Shown here: piece by piece, positions 1 to 8,134 of the stretch
Numbering within the stretch: the stretch's first letter is position 1
Layout of the letters: each line of letters starts with the position of its first letter
Assembly (NCBI GenBank): GCA_965657505.1
Contig: CBFHON010000010.1
Location: 1 to 46,436, forward strand
Source: TMED109 sp002171375
Lineage (GTDB): Bacteria; Pseudomonadota; Alphaproteobacteria; TMED109
DNA length: 46,436 nucleotides
Direction of reading: 5' to 3'
Made by a program: the position numbers and the translations under genes
Notes under the pieces: generated by a model
Seen by the model: only the letters and a program-made list of their open reading frames with translations
Told to the model about the DNA's origin: nothing
Databases searched by the model: none

Positions 1-129
1 TTGTTCTCTCTCAGCTTGTTCTTTTGCAGCTAATTCAGCAGCATCTTTCTCAGCTTGTTCTCTCTCAGCTTGTTCTTGTTTGTCCTTACCAGTAAGTTTA
101 GAAAACCATTTATTTTTAAATAGACTCAT
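1..129 (-). CDS. ftsY: FtsY, signal recognition particle receptor GTPase (N-terminal 43 residues, runs off the window)
   Basis: FtsY docks ribosome-SRP complexes at the inner membrane. Only the N-terminus is present: it opens MSLFKNKWFSKLTGKDKQ, then becomes Glu/Gln/Ala-rich with a repeated AEREQ unit. This fits the charged, poorly conserved A region of FtsY and its short amphipathic membrane helix; the GTPase domain lies outside. The ATG at 129-127 follows GGAAA at a suitable distance and overlaps the end of mtaB by 14 nt, so the two are probably translationally coupled. The assignment rests on the start motif and on the usual alphaproteobacterial order dapF-mtaB-ftsY; no catalytic motif is visible, so it is an inference. 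Confidence 0.62.
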   Translation of the reverse strand, partial: MSLFKNKWFSKLTGKDKQEQAEREQAEKDAAELAAKEQAEREQ

Positions 130-1366
130 AAATTTTTCCGACTAGCATATTGTTTTCTATACCAATAATTTTACATTTATATATTTTTCTATGTTTAGCA
201 TTCTTTATCCTAGCAACTAAGAAGTTTTCGCAATGACCTATTCCATCTCTAGTTTCAATAAGAACATTTTGTATAGTATTAACACACTGTTTTAACTTAT
301 TTTGTAATTGATGCTCCCCAACTTCTCTTAATTTTTTTGCTCTTTCTTTTATTAAATTATTAGGAGTTTGAGGCATTTTTGCTGCAGGAGTGCCTGGCCT
401 AGAGGAATAAGGAAAAACATGTAAAAAAGTAAGATCTAATTTTTTTACAGCGTTAAGAGTATTATTAAATGCCTCTTCATTTTCAGTAGGGAAGCCTGCG
501 ATTAAGTCTGCACCAAATAAAATATCAGGCCTAGCTTCTTTAAGGTCATTAACAAGTTTTTCTGCATCTTCAGAGTTATGTCTACGTTTCATTCTTTTTA
601 AAATTAAATTATCATTACTTTGAAGACTTAAATGAATATGTGGCATAAGTCTTTTTTCATTTTTAAAAACTTCTAAAAGATCTTGGTCAATTTCAGCTGC
701 ATCAAGTGAAGAAATTCTTAACCTTTTTAATTCAGGAACTAATTTTAATATTTTTTTTACTAGTATTCCGAGATTATTTTTTCCTGGTAAATCTTCTCCA
801 TAGGAAGTTAAATCTACCCCCGTTAATATAATTTCTTCTATACCATCACTTATAATATTTTTAATTTCAGAAATAATAAGTCCTGTCGGTACACTTTTAC
901 TATCTCCTCTAGCTTTAGTAATTATGCAAAAAGTACAGGAATGATTACATCCATTTTGTATTCTAATAAAAGCTCTAGTTTTCAAACTATCATTATTTGC
1001 TGGTTTAAAATGGCTAGCATCTTCTTTTATAGCTTTACTATTATTAATTTCTGGCTTCAATCCCCATAAACTAGGTTTGAGTTTGTTTTTATTTGGAATA
1101 ATTTTATCTACTTCAGGCATATTATTCCAATATTTTTGATCAAGTTCTACTGCACAACCAGTTGCCATTATATATGCATCAGGAAATTCTTTTCTCGCTT
1201 TTCTTATTTGCTGCCTTGCCTGTCTTTCGGCTTCAGCTGTTACAGCACAGGTATTTACTACTAAAATATCTTTTTCTGAGGAATAATTGCCAAATTTACT
1301 TATTTTATCGCTTTCATAAGAGTTCAATCTACAACCCATAGTAATAGTCTTCAAAGTTTTAGTCAT
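116..1366 (-). CDS. mtaB: MtaB-type tRNA methylthiotransferase (t6A to ms2t6A)
   Basis: Radical-SAM enzyme that adds a methylthio group to N6-threonylcarbamoyladenosine at position 37 of tRNAs. The 416 residues show the N-terminal UPF0004 domain with its three cluster cysteines (C12 in GCRLN, C40 in NTCAVT, C71 in TGCA) and the radical-SAM motif CxxxCxxC at C140, C144 and C147. A further region after about residue 360 fits the TRAM domain. The first motif reading GCRLNSYES and the length of about 420 favour MtaB over MiaB, which reads GCQMN. Its ATG overlaps the dapF stop by 4 nt (ATGA), and its 3' end overlaps ftsY by 14 nt: a tight dapF-mtaB-ftsY operon. Confidence 0.88.
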   Translation of the reverse strand: MTKTLKTITMGCRLNSYESDKISKFGNYSSEKDILVVNTCAVTAEAERQARQQIRKARKEFPDAYIMATGCAVELDQKYWNNMPEVDKIIPNKNKLKPSLWGLKPEINNSKAIKEDASHFKPANNDSLKTRAFIRIQNGCNHSCTFCIITKARGDSKSVPTGLIISEIKNIISDGIEEIILTGVDLTSYGEDLPGKNNLGILVKKILKLVPELKRLRISSLDAAEIDQDLLEVFKNEKRLMPHIHLSLQSNDNLILKRMKRRHNSEDAEKLVNDLKEARPDILFGADLIAGFPTENEEAFNNTLNAVKKLDLTFLHVFPYSSRPGTPAAKMPQTPNNLIKERAKKLREVGEHQLQNKLKQCVNTIQNVLIETRDGIGHCENFLVARIKNAKHRKIYKCKIIGIENNMLVGKIYESI

Positions 1367-2190
1367 TTTTCTATACCTAATGTACTAAAATCTCCTAAAA
1401 AAGAAACTGAAACAGGGCCACTCATTATAACGTGTTTATTTGTATTAATGTTCCATGAAATATTCAAAGATCCTCCATCTAACAGAATTTCAGCCTTTTC
1501 ATTTGATAAACCATTCTTATAAGCCGCAACTAATACTGCACATGCTCCAGAACCACAAGCTAAAGTTTTACCCGCCCCTCTTTCCCAGATTAATGCTTTT
1601 ATTTTATTTTTGTTTATTATCTGACAAATTTCTATATTAATTCTTTGTGGAAATAGTTTATACGTTTCAATATAAGGTCCAATTTCATTTATATTAATAT
1701 TATTCAAATCTTCCACAAAAAACACAATGTGAGGGTTACCCATGTTAACGGTTAAGCCATTTTTAAGAGAAAACTGGTCAAAATTAATTTCTTTTACGTT
1801 TTCATTTAAAGGAATTTCATTCCATAAAAACCTTGGTTTGCCCATATCCACTTTTATATTTCCATCAACCTCTGATTCTGCATTTATTATTCCAGAAATA
1901 GTTTCTATAGAGAGTTTCTTTTTAGGAGATGATGCAAATAAAATTCCTGCAACGCACCTAGAAGCATTTCCGCAGGCTTCTGCTTCAGAGCCATCAGAAT
2001 TATAAATTTTCATAAAAATATCTGCAGTCTTAGAGTCTTTCATTTCTATGACTTGGTCACAGCCTACTCCAAAGCGTCTATTAGAAATAAGTTTAATAGT
2101 TTCATTATTTATAAGATAACTATTATTCCTAGAATCGATTATTACAAAATCATTACCTAAGCCATGCATCTTAATAAAAGGTTTTTTCAT
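1363..2190 (-). CDS. dapF: Diaminopimelate epimerase
   Basis: Converts LL-diaminopimelate to the meso form for lysine and peptidoglycan synthesis in the cytoplasm. The 275-residue protein has both catalytic cysteines in their standard settings: C73 in EACGNASRC and C212 in LACGSGACA. It also has the N-terminal MHGLGNDF motif and ERGAG just before the second cysteine. Length is normal for the family. It is the first gene of the leftward dapF-mtaB-ftsY operon and diverges from ffh across a 188-bp spacer. Confidence 0.95.
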   Translation of the reverse strand: MKKPFIKMHGLGNDFVIIDSRNNSYLINNETIKLISNRRFGVGCDQVIEMKDSKTADIFMKIYNSDGSEAEACGNASRCVAGILFASSPKKKLSIETISGIINAESEVDGNIKVDMGKPRFLWNEIPLNENVKEINFDQFSLKNGLTVNMGNPHIVFFVEDLNNININEIGPYIETYKLFPQRINIEICQIINKNKIKALIWERGAGKTLACGSGACAVLVAAYKNGLSNEKAEILLDGGSLNISWNINTNKHVIMSGPVSVSFLGDFSTLGIEK

Positions 2191-2216
2191 AATTTTCTCT
2201 ATTAATAAATTTTAAT

Positions 2217-2246
2217 ATTATAATGCTATATATAAAGAATTGTTGA
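2217..2246 (-). promoter_or_regulatory. Candidate promoter for dapF operon
   Basis: On the minus strand TCAACA (2246-2241) and a perfect TATAAT (2222-2217) are separated by 18 bp, 27 bp upstream of the dapF ATG. The -35 matches 4 of 6 consensus bases. AT-rich DNA gives such matches by chance, so this is tentative. Confidence 0.35.
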
Positions 2247-2271
2247 CGTTTAAGCTAGTAAGATGTACTAA
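2243..2271 (+). promoter_or_regulatory. Candidate promoter for the ffh operon
   Basis: TTGACG (2243-2248) is a 5/6 match to the -35 consensus. It is followed after 17 bp by TACTAA (2266-2271), a poor -10 preceded by TG. If real, transcription starts near 2278, giving an ffh leader of about 100 nt that contains the 2320-2350 hairpin. Its -35 overlaps that of the candidate divergent dapF promoter. Confidence 0.3.
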
Positions 2272-2319
2272 ATACTTTAATTTTAGTATATAGTTTTGTT
2301 TAATTGACTTTGAGGAGTC

Positions 2320-2350
2320 ACACTGGTCTTCGATTTTCGTTCACCGGTGT
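2320..2350 (+). promoter_or_regulatory. Hairpin in the ffh 5' leader
   Basis: The arms ACACTGGT (2320-2327) and ACCGGTGT (2343-2350) pair over 8 bp with one G-U, closing a 15-nt loop. The hairpin ends 28 nt before the ffh ATG and no T-run follows, so it is not an intrinsic terminator. It is much more GC-rich than its surroundings. From memory, a candidate structured RNA has been described upstream of ffh in alphaproteobacteria including SAR11; whether this is that family was not tested. Confidence 0.45.
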
Positions 2351-2378
2351 TAATTATAGTATTTTAAAAGTGATATAA

Positions 2379-3785
2379 ATGTTTGATAGCTTAAGTGATA
2401 AATTAGTTTCGGCTTTTGATAAAATAAGAGGTAAAGGATCTCTGTCAGAAGGAGACATAGCTAATGCTATGAAAGAAGTTAGATTAGCTTTAATTGAAGC
2501 GGATGTAGCTTTGGATGTTGTAAAACAATTTATTTCAGATGTAACTTCAGAAGCTCAAGGTCAACAAATTACTAAATCTGTAAAACCTGACCAAATGGTA
2601 TTCAAAATTGTTCAAGATAAATTGACCGATCTGTTAGGCGGAAAGAATACAGAAAATGATATTAATTTATCATCACCTCCATCATCTATTATGCTGGTAG
2701 GACTTCAAGGTTCCGGAAAAACAACATCTGCAGCAAAAATGGGGATGATGTTAAAAAATTCTGGAAAGAAAGTACTTTTAGCGTCCTTAGACGTGCAAAG
2801 GCCTGCAGCTATGGAACAACTTCAGATCTTAGGTGATCAAACTAATATTGATGTTTTACCAATTGAAAAAAATCAAGGGCCTATAGCAATTACAAAAAGA
2901 TCTAATCAGCTAGCTAAATTAAGTGGATATGATGTTGTAATATTAGACACAGCAGGGAGAACAAGTGTTGATGATGAATTGATGAATGAATTAAGTGAGG
3001 TATATAGTGAATCAAAACCTTCAGAAGTTTTTTTAGTAGCAGATGCGATGACAGGACAAGAAGCGGCAAATGTTGCTAAAAGTTTTAAAGAAAAATCTAA
3101 TGTAACCAGTATTATTTTAACTAGAGTAGATGGTGATGCTAGAGGCGGAGCAGCTCTTAGTATGTCAAATATTACTAATTGTCCTATAAAGTTTATGGGT
3201 ACAGGAGAAAAAATAGAGGCTTTTGAAACTTTTAAAGCAGAAAGAATTGCATCCCGAATTTTAGGTATGGGCGATGTTGTAAGTCTAGTTGAAAAAGCAC
3301 AAAGTGAGGTTAAGGAAGAAGAAGCAAAAGATTTAGCAAAAAAAATATCTAAAGGTACGTTTGATTTTAATGATTTTAGGAAACAATTAAATCAAATGAA
3401 AAAAATGGGAGGAATGCAAGGTATTTTAAGTTTATTACCTGGAGCTCAAAAAATAAAAAAACAAATGGCAGTGGGCGGCTTAGATGATAAAATTTTAGTA
3501 AGAATGGACTCTATGATTTCTTCTATGACTTCTAAAGAAAGAGTTAATCCAAAAATATTAAATGGTTCGCGTAAAAGAAGAATAGCAGAAGGGTCAGGAA
3601 ATTCTGTTCAAGATTTAAATCGTTTACTTAAACAATTTAAACAGATGACCTTAATGATGAAAAAAATGGGTAAAAAAGGTGGTAATATGGATATTTCAGA
3701 TGCAATGAATATGCAAGGTATGGATATGCCAAATGGTTTACCAAAGGGTTTTAATCCAGGGTCATTCCCTTTTAGAAGAAGATAA
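2379..3785 (+). CDS. ffh: Ffh, signal recognition particle GTPase subunit (SRP54)
   Basis: Binds 4.5S RNA and signal sequences emerging from ribosomes, and delivers nascent membrane proteins to FtsY. Visible are the N-terminal four-helix domain, the P-loop GLQGSGKTT (108-116), DTAGR (190-194), TRVDGDARGG (248-257) and a methionine-rich M domain from about residue 330 with repeated KKMGG / MMKKMG segments. The 468 residues are normal length. The TRVD form of the G4 motif, instead of TKLD, is common in alphaproteobacteria. It heads the operon ffh-rpsP-rimM-trmD-rplS-leuCDB-asd. Its receptor gene ftsY lies 2.2 kb away on the other strand. Confidence 0.97.
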   Translation: MFDSLSDKLVSAFDKIRGKGSLSEGDIANAMKEVRLALIEADVALDVVKQFISDVTSEAQGQQITKSVKPDQMVFKIVQDKLTDLLGGKNTENDINLSSPPSSIMLVGLQGSGKTTSAAKMGMMLKNSGKKVLLASLDVQRPAAMEQLQILGDQTNIDVLPIEKNQGPIAITKRSNQLAKLSGYDVVILDTAGRTSVDDELMNELSEVYSESKPSEVFLVADAMTGQEAANVAKSFKEKSNVTSIILTRVDGDARGGAALSMSNITNCPIKFMGTGEKIEAFETFKAERIASRILGMGDVVSLVEKAQSEVKEEEAKDLAKKISKGTFDFNDFRKQLNQMKKMGGMQGILSLLPGAQKIKKQMAVGGLDDKILVRMDSMISSMTSKERVNPKILNGSRKRRIAEGSGNSVQDLNRLLKQFKQMTLMMKKMGKKGGNMDISDAMNMQGMDMPNGLPKGFNPGSFPFRRR

Positions 3786-3821
3786 TAATTTAATTAATAT
3801 AACAATAGTAAAGGAAACAAT

Positions 3822-4361
3822 ATGCCGTTAAAAATTAGACTTAGCCGTGGTGGGAATAAAAAAAGACCTCATTACAGAATAGTACTAGCTGATTCTAGAG
3901 CTCCTAGGGATGGAAGGTTCATAGAAAGATTAGGAACATATAACCCATTATTATCTAAAGATAATGACCAGAGAATAGTTTTTAATGAAGAAAGAATAAA
4001 ATATTGGTTAAAAAATGGAGCTAAGCCTTCAGACCGTATTACGAAGTTTTTATCTCAAGCTAAAATTATGGAAGATATTAAAAGAGACAATCCTAATAAG
4101 GCAAAGCCAAAAGCAAAGGCGCAAGAAAGAGCTCAAGCTATCGAAGATGCAAAAGTAGCTGCAGAGGAAGAAAAAGCTAAAGCAGAAGCAGCTCCAGCAG
4201 CAGAAGAGGCTCCAGCAGCAGAAGAGGCTCCAGCAGCAGAAGAGGCTCCAGCAGCAGAAGAAGCTCCAGCAGCAGAAGAGACTCCAGCAGCAGAAGAGGC
4301 TCCAGCAGCAGAAGAAGCTCCAGCAGCAGAAGAAGCTCCGGCAGCGGATAAAAAGGAATAA
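3822..4361 (+). CDS. rpsP: Ribosomal protein S16 with a long acidic repeat tail
   Basis: Small-subunit protein that binds 16S rRNA early in 30S assembly. The first roughly 85 residues are a normal S16 (MPLKIRLSRGG..KKRPHYRIVLADSRAPRDGRF pattern, then the GTYNPL segment). S16 is usually 80-90 residues, but this protein has 179. From about residue 90 it turns into a Lys/Ala/Glu stretch and then a tandem APAAEE repeat (eight full hexapeptides plus a degenerate ninth) ending ADKKE. The tail is probably disordered or helical and acidic, opposite in charge to the RNA-binding body. The start follows AAAGGA at good spacing. rimM, whose product matures the 30S particle, begins 14 nt after the stop. 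Confidence 0.95.
   Translation: MPLKIRLSRGGNKKRPHYRIVLADSRAPRDGRFIERLGTYNPLLSKDNDQRIVFNEERIKYWLKNGAKPSDRITKFLSQAKIMEDIKRDNPNKAKPKAKAQERAQAIEDAKVAAEEEKAKAEAAPAAEEAPAAEEAPAAEEAPAAEEAPAAEETPAAEEAPAAEEAPAAEEAPAADKKE
4191..4352 (+). repeat. 18-bp in-frame tandem repeat in the rpsP 3' end
   Basis: Nine tandem units of 18 bp (consensus GCTCCAGCAGCAGAAGAG), each encoding APAAEE. Units 1-8 differ only at the last base (GAG or GAA, silent) and by one G-to-A making TPAAEE in unit 6 (4281-4298). Unit 9 (4335-4352) has decayed to APAADK. The near identity suggests recent expansion by slippage; because the unit is a multiple of 3, copy-number changes keep the frame. Short-read assemblies may miscount the copies. 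Confidence 0.97.
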
Positions 4362-4375
4362 TTAAATAATTTTAA

Positions 4376-4879
4376 ATGAATGATAATGATTTAATAGTTA
4401 TAGGAGTAATTAAGGGAAAACATGGTATAAAAGGCCTAATAAAAGTTAAATGGTATACAGAAAATGCTGATGGATTAGAAAAATATAATCCCATATTTAT
4501 GAAAGACGGAAGTAGTCACACTTTAAAAATTAGGTTTAAAAATAAAGATTTAGCAATTTGTTATATTGAAGGAGTTAATAATCCTGAAAAGGCTGAATTA
4601 TTAAAAGGGCAGCAGCTTTTTGCAAAAAGATCTTTTTTTCCTGAGCTTGATGATAACGAATACTATCAGACTGATTTGATTGGATGCAGTGTGGAAAATA
4701 ATAAAGGTCAATTCTTAGGAACAGTATCAGCAGTATTTGATTATGGTTCTTCTCCTTTGTTAGAGATAGGTAAGGATTTAGTGGTGTTTAATAATGATAA
4801 TTTTCCTGTAGTAAAAATTAAAGAGAAAATAATTATTAGTGAATATGATTTTTTCGGAGATAGAAATAATGAAGAGTAA
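4376..4879 (+). CDS. rimM: RimM, 16S rRNA processing / 30S maturation factor
   Basis: Assists late maturation of the 30S head domain and binds S19. The 167 residues begin with the family motif around GVIKGKHGIKGLIKVKWYTE, followed by a beta-barrel domain and a C-terminal PRC-barrel (about residues 95-165, from YYQTDLIGCSV to KEKIIISEYDFF). Length matches the family (about 170). No clear Shine-Dalgarno precedes the ATG, so translation may be coupled to rpsP, whose stop is 14 nt upstream. Its 3' end overlaps trmD by 11 nt. Confidence 0.93.
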   Translation: MNDNDLIVIGVIKGKHGIKGLIKVKWYTENADGLEKYNPIFMKDGSSHTLKIRFKNKDLAICYIEGVNNPEKAELLKGQQLFAKRSFFPELDDNEYYQTDLIGCSVENNKGQFLGTVSAVFDYGSSPLLEIGKDLVVFNNDNFPVVKIKEKIIISEYDFFGDRNNEE

Positions 4880-5567
4880 ATGCTTTGAGGCAAGAGTTCT
4901 TACACTTTTTCCTGAAATGTTTCCAGGTCCTTTATCTTATTCTTTGGCTGGAAAGGCCATGGAGAATAAAATTTGGAATCTGAATACTATTAATATCAGA
5001 GATTACGCTGAGGACAAACATGGAACTGTTGATGATGAGCCATATGGTGGAGGAGCTGGTATGATAATGAGACCAGATGTTCTAGGTAGAGCTTTTGATG
5101 AAAATAACCCAGGTAGAGAATGGAAAAAAATTATATTAACACCAAGAGGTAAGCCTCTTACTCAAAAAAAAGTTAGGGAAATTTCTTCTAAACCGGGAGT
5201 AATTATAGTATGCGGAAGATATGAAGGAATAGATGAAAGGTTTATATCTTCTAGGTCATTAGATGAGGTATGTATAGGAGATTATGTTTTATCAGGTGGA
5301 GAGCCAGCTGCTTTAATTTTAATTGATGCAATAGTACGTTTATTAACTGGAACTATCGGAAGTAAAGAAAGTTTAATAGAAGAAAGTTTTGAAAATAATT
5401 TATTGGAGTATCCTCAATACACTCGACCATTTGACTGGGAAGGTATGAAACCGCCAGAAGTATTGTTATCAGGCAATCATAGTGAAATAGAAAAATGGAG
5501 ACGATATATGGCTTTAGAAGATACAAAAAAACGTAGACCAGAACTTTTAATTAGTGAAAAAAAATAA
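4869..5567 (+). CDS. trmD: TrmD, tRNA (guanine37-N1)-methyltransferase
   Basis: SPOUT-class methyltransferase that makes m1G37 to prevent +1 frameshifting. The trefoil-knot SAM site is clear: GVIIVCGRYEGIDERF, then CIGDYVLSGGEPA. EVLLSGNH lies in the C-terminal domain. I place the start at 4869 (MKSKCFEARVLTLFPEMF): GGAGA sits at 4856-4860, 8 nt upstream, and the family begins just before the LTLFPEMF segment. An in-frame ATG at 4839 would add ten residues overlapping rimM and has no comparable ribosome site. With this start the protein has 232 residues and overlaps the rimM stop by 11 nt. Confidence 0.95.
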   Translation: MKSKCFEARVLTLFPEMFPGPLSYSLAGKAMENKIWNLNTINIRDYAEDKHGTVDDEPYGGGAGMIMRPDVLGRAFDENNPGREWKKIILTPRGKPLTQKKVREISSKPGVIIVCGRYEGIDERFISSRSLDEVCIGDYVLSGGEPAALILIDAIVRLLTGTIGSKESLIEESFENNLLEYPQYTRPFDWEGMKPPEVLLSGNHSEIEKWRRYMALEDTKKRRPELLISEKK

Positions 5568-5608
5568 TTTTAGTGATAAATATATCTTATTAAAGAGAGG
5601 ATAAAAAA

Positions 5609-6049
5609 ATGAATATAATTGATGAGATTGAACAAGAGCAAATGAAGGAAATACGTGAAAAAAGAGATGTTCCTGAATTTAATGCTGGCGATACAATGAA
5701 AGTACATTTAAAAGTAGTAGAGGGTACAAGAGAAAGAATACAAATTTTTGAAGGATTATGTATAGCTAAATCTAATAGATCTCTAAATTCTACTTTCACA
5801 GTAAGAAAAATATCTAATGGCGAAGGTGTGGAAAGAGTTTTTCCAGTTTATTCTCCATTAATTAGTAAATTAGAAGTTGTAAGAAGAGGTGATGTAAGAC
5901 GAGCTAAGCTTTATTACCTTAGAGGAAGATCAGGTAAGAAAGCTAGAATAGCAGAAAAAAGGATGGATAATAAAACTGATAATGTATCCAAAAGCACTAA
6001 AAAAGAAGCTTCTGCAGAAATAGAAAAAAATAAAGATAATAATGAATAA
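5609..6049 (+). CDS. rplS: Ribosomal protein L19
   Basis: Large-subunit protein at the 30S-50S interface. The core contains FNAGDTMKVHLKVVEGTRER, FEGLCIAK, FTVRKISNGEGVERVFP and the RRGDVRRAKLYYLRGRSGKKARI end typical of L19. At 146 residues it is about 25-30 longer than common L19 (about 115-120); the extra C-terminus is Lys/Asn/Glu-rich and low in complexity, echoing the tails of S16 and L21 in this window. AGAGAGG lies 8 nt before the ATG. It closes the ribosome/tRNA part of the operon; leuC follows after 39 nt. Confidence 0.95.
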   Translation: MNIIDEIEQEQMKEIREKRDVPEFNAGDTMKVHLKVVEGTRERIQIFEGLCIAKSNRSLNSTFTVRKISNGEGVERVFPVYSPLISKLEVVRRGDVRRAKLYYLRGRSGKKARIAEKRMDNKTDNVSKSTKKEASAEIEKNKDNNE

Positions 6050-6088
6050 AGCTTAAATATAATTAATTTAAGTTAGAGGTATTTTGTT

Positions 6089-7489
6089 TTGAAAAGGACT
6101 TTATTCGATAAAATATGGGAACAACACGTTGTTAATGAGAGACAAGATGGAAGTTCTTTAATATATATAGATAGGCACTTAGTACATGAAGTTACTAGCC
6201 CTCAAGCTTTTGAAGGTCTTAGAAATAGTAAAAGGTTTTTAAGAAGACCTGACTTAACTTTAGCTGTAGCAGATCATAATGTTCCTACCGAAAATAGAGT
6301 AGAGGGTATAAAAGATGATGTTGCCAGAATACAGGTAGAAACTCTAGAAAAAAATGTTAAAGAGTTTCAGGTTCCTTACATACCACTAATGGATTCGCGT
6401 CAGGGAATAGTTCATGTCATAGGACCTGAACAAGGTTTTACTTTACCCGGTTGTACATTAGTTTGCGGTGACAGTCATACTTCTACACATGGGGCATTTG
6501 GAGCACTTGCTTTTGGAATAGGTACAAGCGAGGTAGAACATGTTTTTGCAACTCAAACATTAGTGCAAAAGAGACCCAAAACTATGTTAATAAATGTATC
6601 AGGTAAATTATCACTTGGAGTTACGGCAAAAGATATAGCTTTAGGTATAATTAAAAAATTGGGTACTTCAGGTGGAACAGGCTTCGTCTTAGAATATGCA
6701 GGAGAGGCAATATCTAATTTGAGTATTGAAGGACGAATGACTTTATGTAACATGTCCATAGAAGCAGGAGCAAGAGCAGGTTTAGTAGCACCCGATAATA
6801 AAACATATGAATATATCAAAAATAGACCTATGTCTCCTAAAGGAGACTCATTTAAAAAAGCATTAGCTGAATGGATGTTGTTACCTAGTGATGAGGGAGC
6901 CAGTTACGATGAGGTAGTTAATATAGATGCTACTTCTCTTGAGCCTCATTTGACTTGGGGTACAAGTCCTGAAGATGTTCTTCCTATAAATAGTCAGGTG
7001 CCAGACCCAAAAAATATTGAAAAAGAAACTTTAAAAAATGCTATGCAAGATTCGCTAGATTATATGGGGTTGAAACCAGGTAGTCTCCTAACTGATATAA
7101 AAATAGATAAAGTATTTATTGGATCTTGTACTAATAGTAGAATTGAAGACCTTAGAGAAGCAGCATCAATTGCTAAAGGTAAGAAGGTAAATGATTCTGT
7201 TCATGCAATGGTTGTGCCAGGTTCCGGATTAATTAAAGAACAAGCTGAAAAAGAAGGAATTGCTGATATTTTAATTCAAGCAGGTTTTGATTGGAGAGAA
7301 CCAGGATGTTCTATGTGTTTAGGAATGAATCCTGATCAATTAAAACCTAAAGAAAGATGTGCCTCCACATCAAATAGAAATTTTAGAGGTAGGCAAGGAA
7401 GAGATGGAAGAACGCATTTAGTCAGTCCAGGTATGGCAGCAGCTGCAGCTATAGCTGGACATTTTGTTGATGTAAGAAATTTTAATTGA
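6089..7489 (+). CDS. leuC: 3-isopropylmalate dehydratase large subunit
   Basis: Aconitase-family subunit carrying the [4Fe-4S] cluster; with LeuD it isomerises 2- to 3-isopropylmalate in leucine synthesis. Cluster cysteines are C347 (FIGSCTNSR), C407 and C410 (EPGCSMCLGMNPD). The GDSHTSTHGAFGALAFGIG motif lies at about 128-145. The 466 residues are standard. The start is TTG at 6089, supported by AGAGG at 6075-6079 and by the family-typical opening MKRTLFDKIW. The order leuC-leuD-leuB-asd after rplS is usual for alphaproteobacteria. As an iron-sulfur enzyme it is a plausible subject of iron-sparing control, though no direct signal is seen here. Confidence 0.97.
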   Translation: MKRTLFDKIWEQHVVNERQDGSSLIYIDRHLVHEVTSPQAFEGLRNSKRFLRRPDLTLAVADHNVPTENRVEGIKDDVARIQVETLEKNVKEFQVPYIPLMDSRQGIVHVIGPEQGFTLPGCTLVCGDSHTSTHGAFGALAFGIGTSEVEHVFATQTLVQKRPKTMLINVSGKLSLGVTAKDIALGIIKKLGTSGGTGFVLEYAGEAISNLSIEGRMTLCNMSIEAGARAGLVAPDNKTYEYIKNRPMSPKGDSFKKALAEWMLLPSDEGASYDEVVNIDATSLEPHLTWGTSPEDVLPINSQVPDPKNIEKETLKNAMQDSLDYMGLKPGSLLTDIKIDKVFIGSCTNSRIEDLREAASIAKGKKVNDSVHAMVVPGSGLIKEQAEKEGIADILIQAGFDWREPGCSMCLGMNPDQLKPKERCASTSNRNFRGRQGRDGRTHLVSPGMAAAAAIAGHFVDVRNFN

Positions 7490-7507
7490 AAACTGGTATT
7501 ACAAGAA

Positions 7508-8116
7508 ATGAAATCTTTTAATAAATTAAGTGGTATAGTGGCTTCCTTGCCTCAGTTAAATATTGATACAGATGCAATTATACCTAAGCAGTTTTTGAAA
7601 ACAATTGAAAGAACTGGTTTGGGAAAACATCTGTTTCATGAAAAAAGATATAGCAAGGAAAATAATTTAAATGAAAATTTTGTATTAAATCAAGAACCAT
7701 GGAATAAGTCTAAATTTATTGTTGCTGGTGATAACTTTGGATGTGGTTCTAGTAGAGAACACGCACCCTGGGCTTTGTTGGATTTTGGTATAAGTTGTAT
7801 TATTTCAACATCTTTTGCAGATATATTTTATAATAATTGTTTTAAAAATGGCGTATTACCCGTTATTTTAGAAGAAAAGGATGTAATTGAAATCAGCAAG
7901 CTAGCAGATGAAGGAATTGAAATTTCTATAGATTTAGAAGAACAACAAATAATAGCTCAAAATAAAATTTATAAATTTGATATAGATCCATACAGAAAAC
8001 ATTGCTTGCTAAATGGGCTTGATGATATAGGGATTACTCTAGAAAATGAAAATAAAATTAATTCTTATGAGGACAAATTAAGTAATAAAAAATGGTATGT
8101 CCCTGAGAAAATTTAA
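7508..8116 (+). CDS. leuD: 3-isopropylmalate dehydratase small subunit
   Basis: Swivel-domain partner of LeuC. The 202-residue protein has the family landmarks LPQLNIDTDAIIPKQFLK near the N-terminus, GDNFGCGSSREHAPWAL (about residues 75-91) contributing to substrate binding, and FADIFYNNCFKNGVLPV. It starts 18 nt after the leuC stop, and leuB follows 18 nt after its own stop. The ATG at 7508 fits the usual N-terminus. Confidence 0.96.
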   Translation: MKSFNKLSGIVASLPQLNIDTDAIIPKQFLKTIERTGLGKHLFHEKRYSKENNLNENFVLNQEPWNKSKFIVAGDNFGCGSSREHAPWALLDFGISCIISTSFADIFYNNCFKNGVLPVILEEKDVIEISKLADEGIEISIDLEEQQIIAQNKIYKFDIDPYRKHCLLNGLDDIGITLENENKINSYEDKLSNKKWYVPEKI

Positions 8117-8134
8117 TAATTAAATAGGTGATTT

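Noticed and set aside
2191..2378. 4.5S (SRP) RNA gene next to ffh
   Set aside because: The conserved 4.5S core (GGAAGCAGCC-like loop) is not present; only a simple 8-bp hairpin is seen.
4191..4352. Regular repeat array that could suggest CRISPR
   Set aside because: The units are contiguous 18-mers without spacers, in frame with rpsP, and encode a peptide repeat.
7487..7489. Possible TGA recoding in a reduced genome
   Set aside because: TGA ends leuC, zapE, sucD and atpA at the expected protein lengths, and Trp is encoded by TGG throughout.
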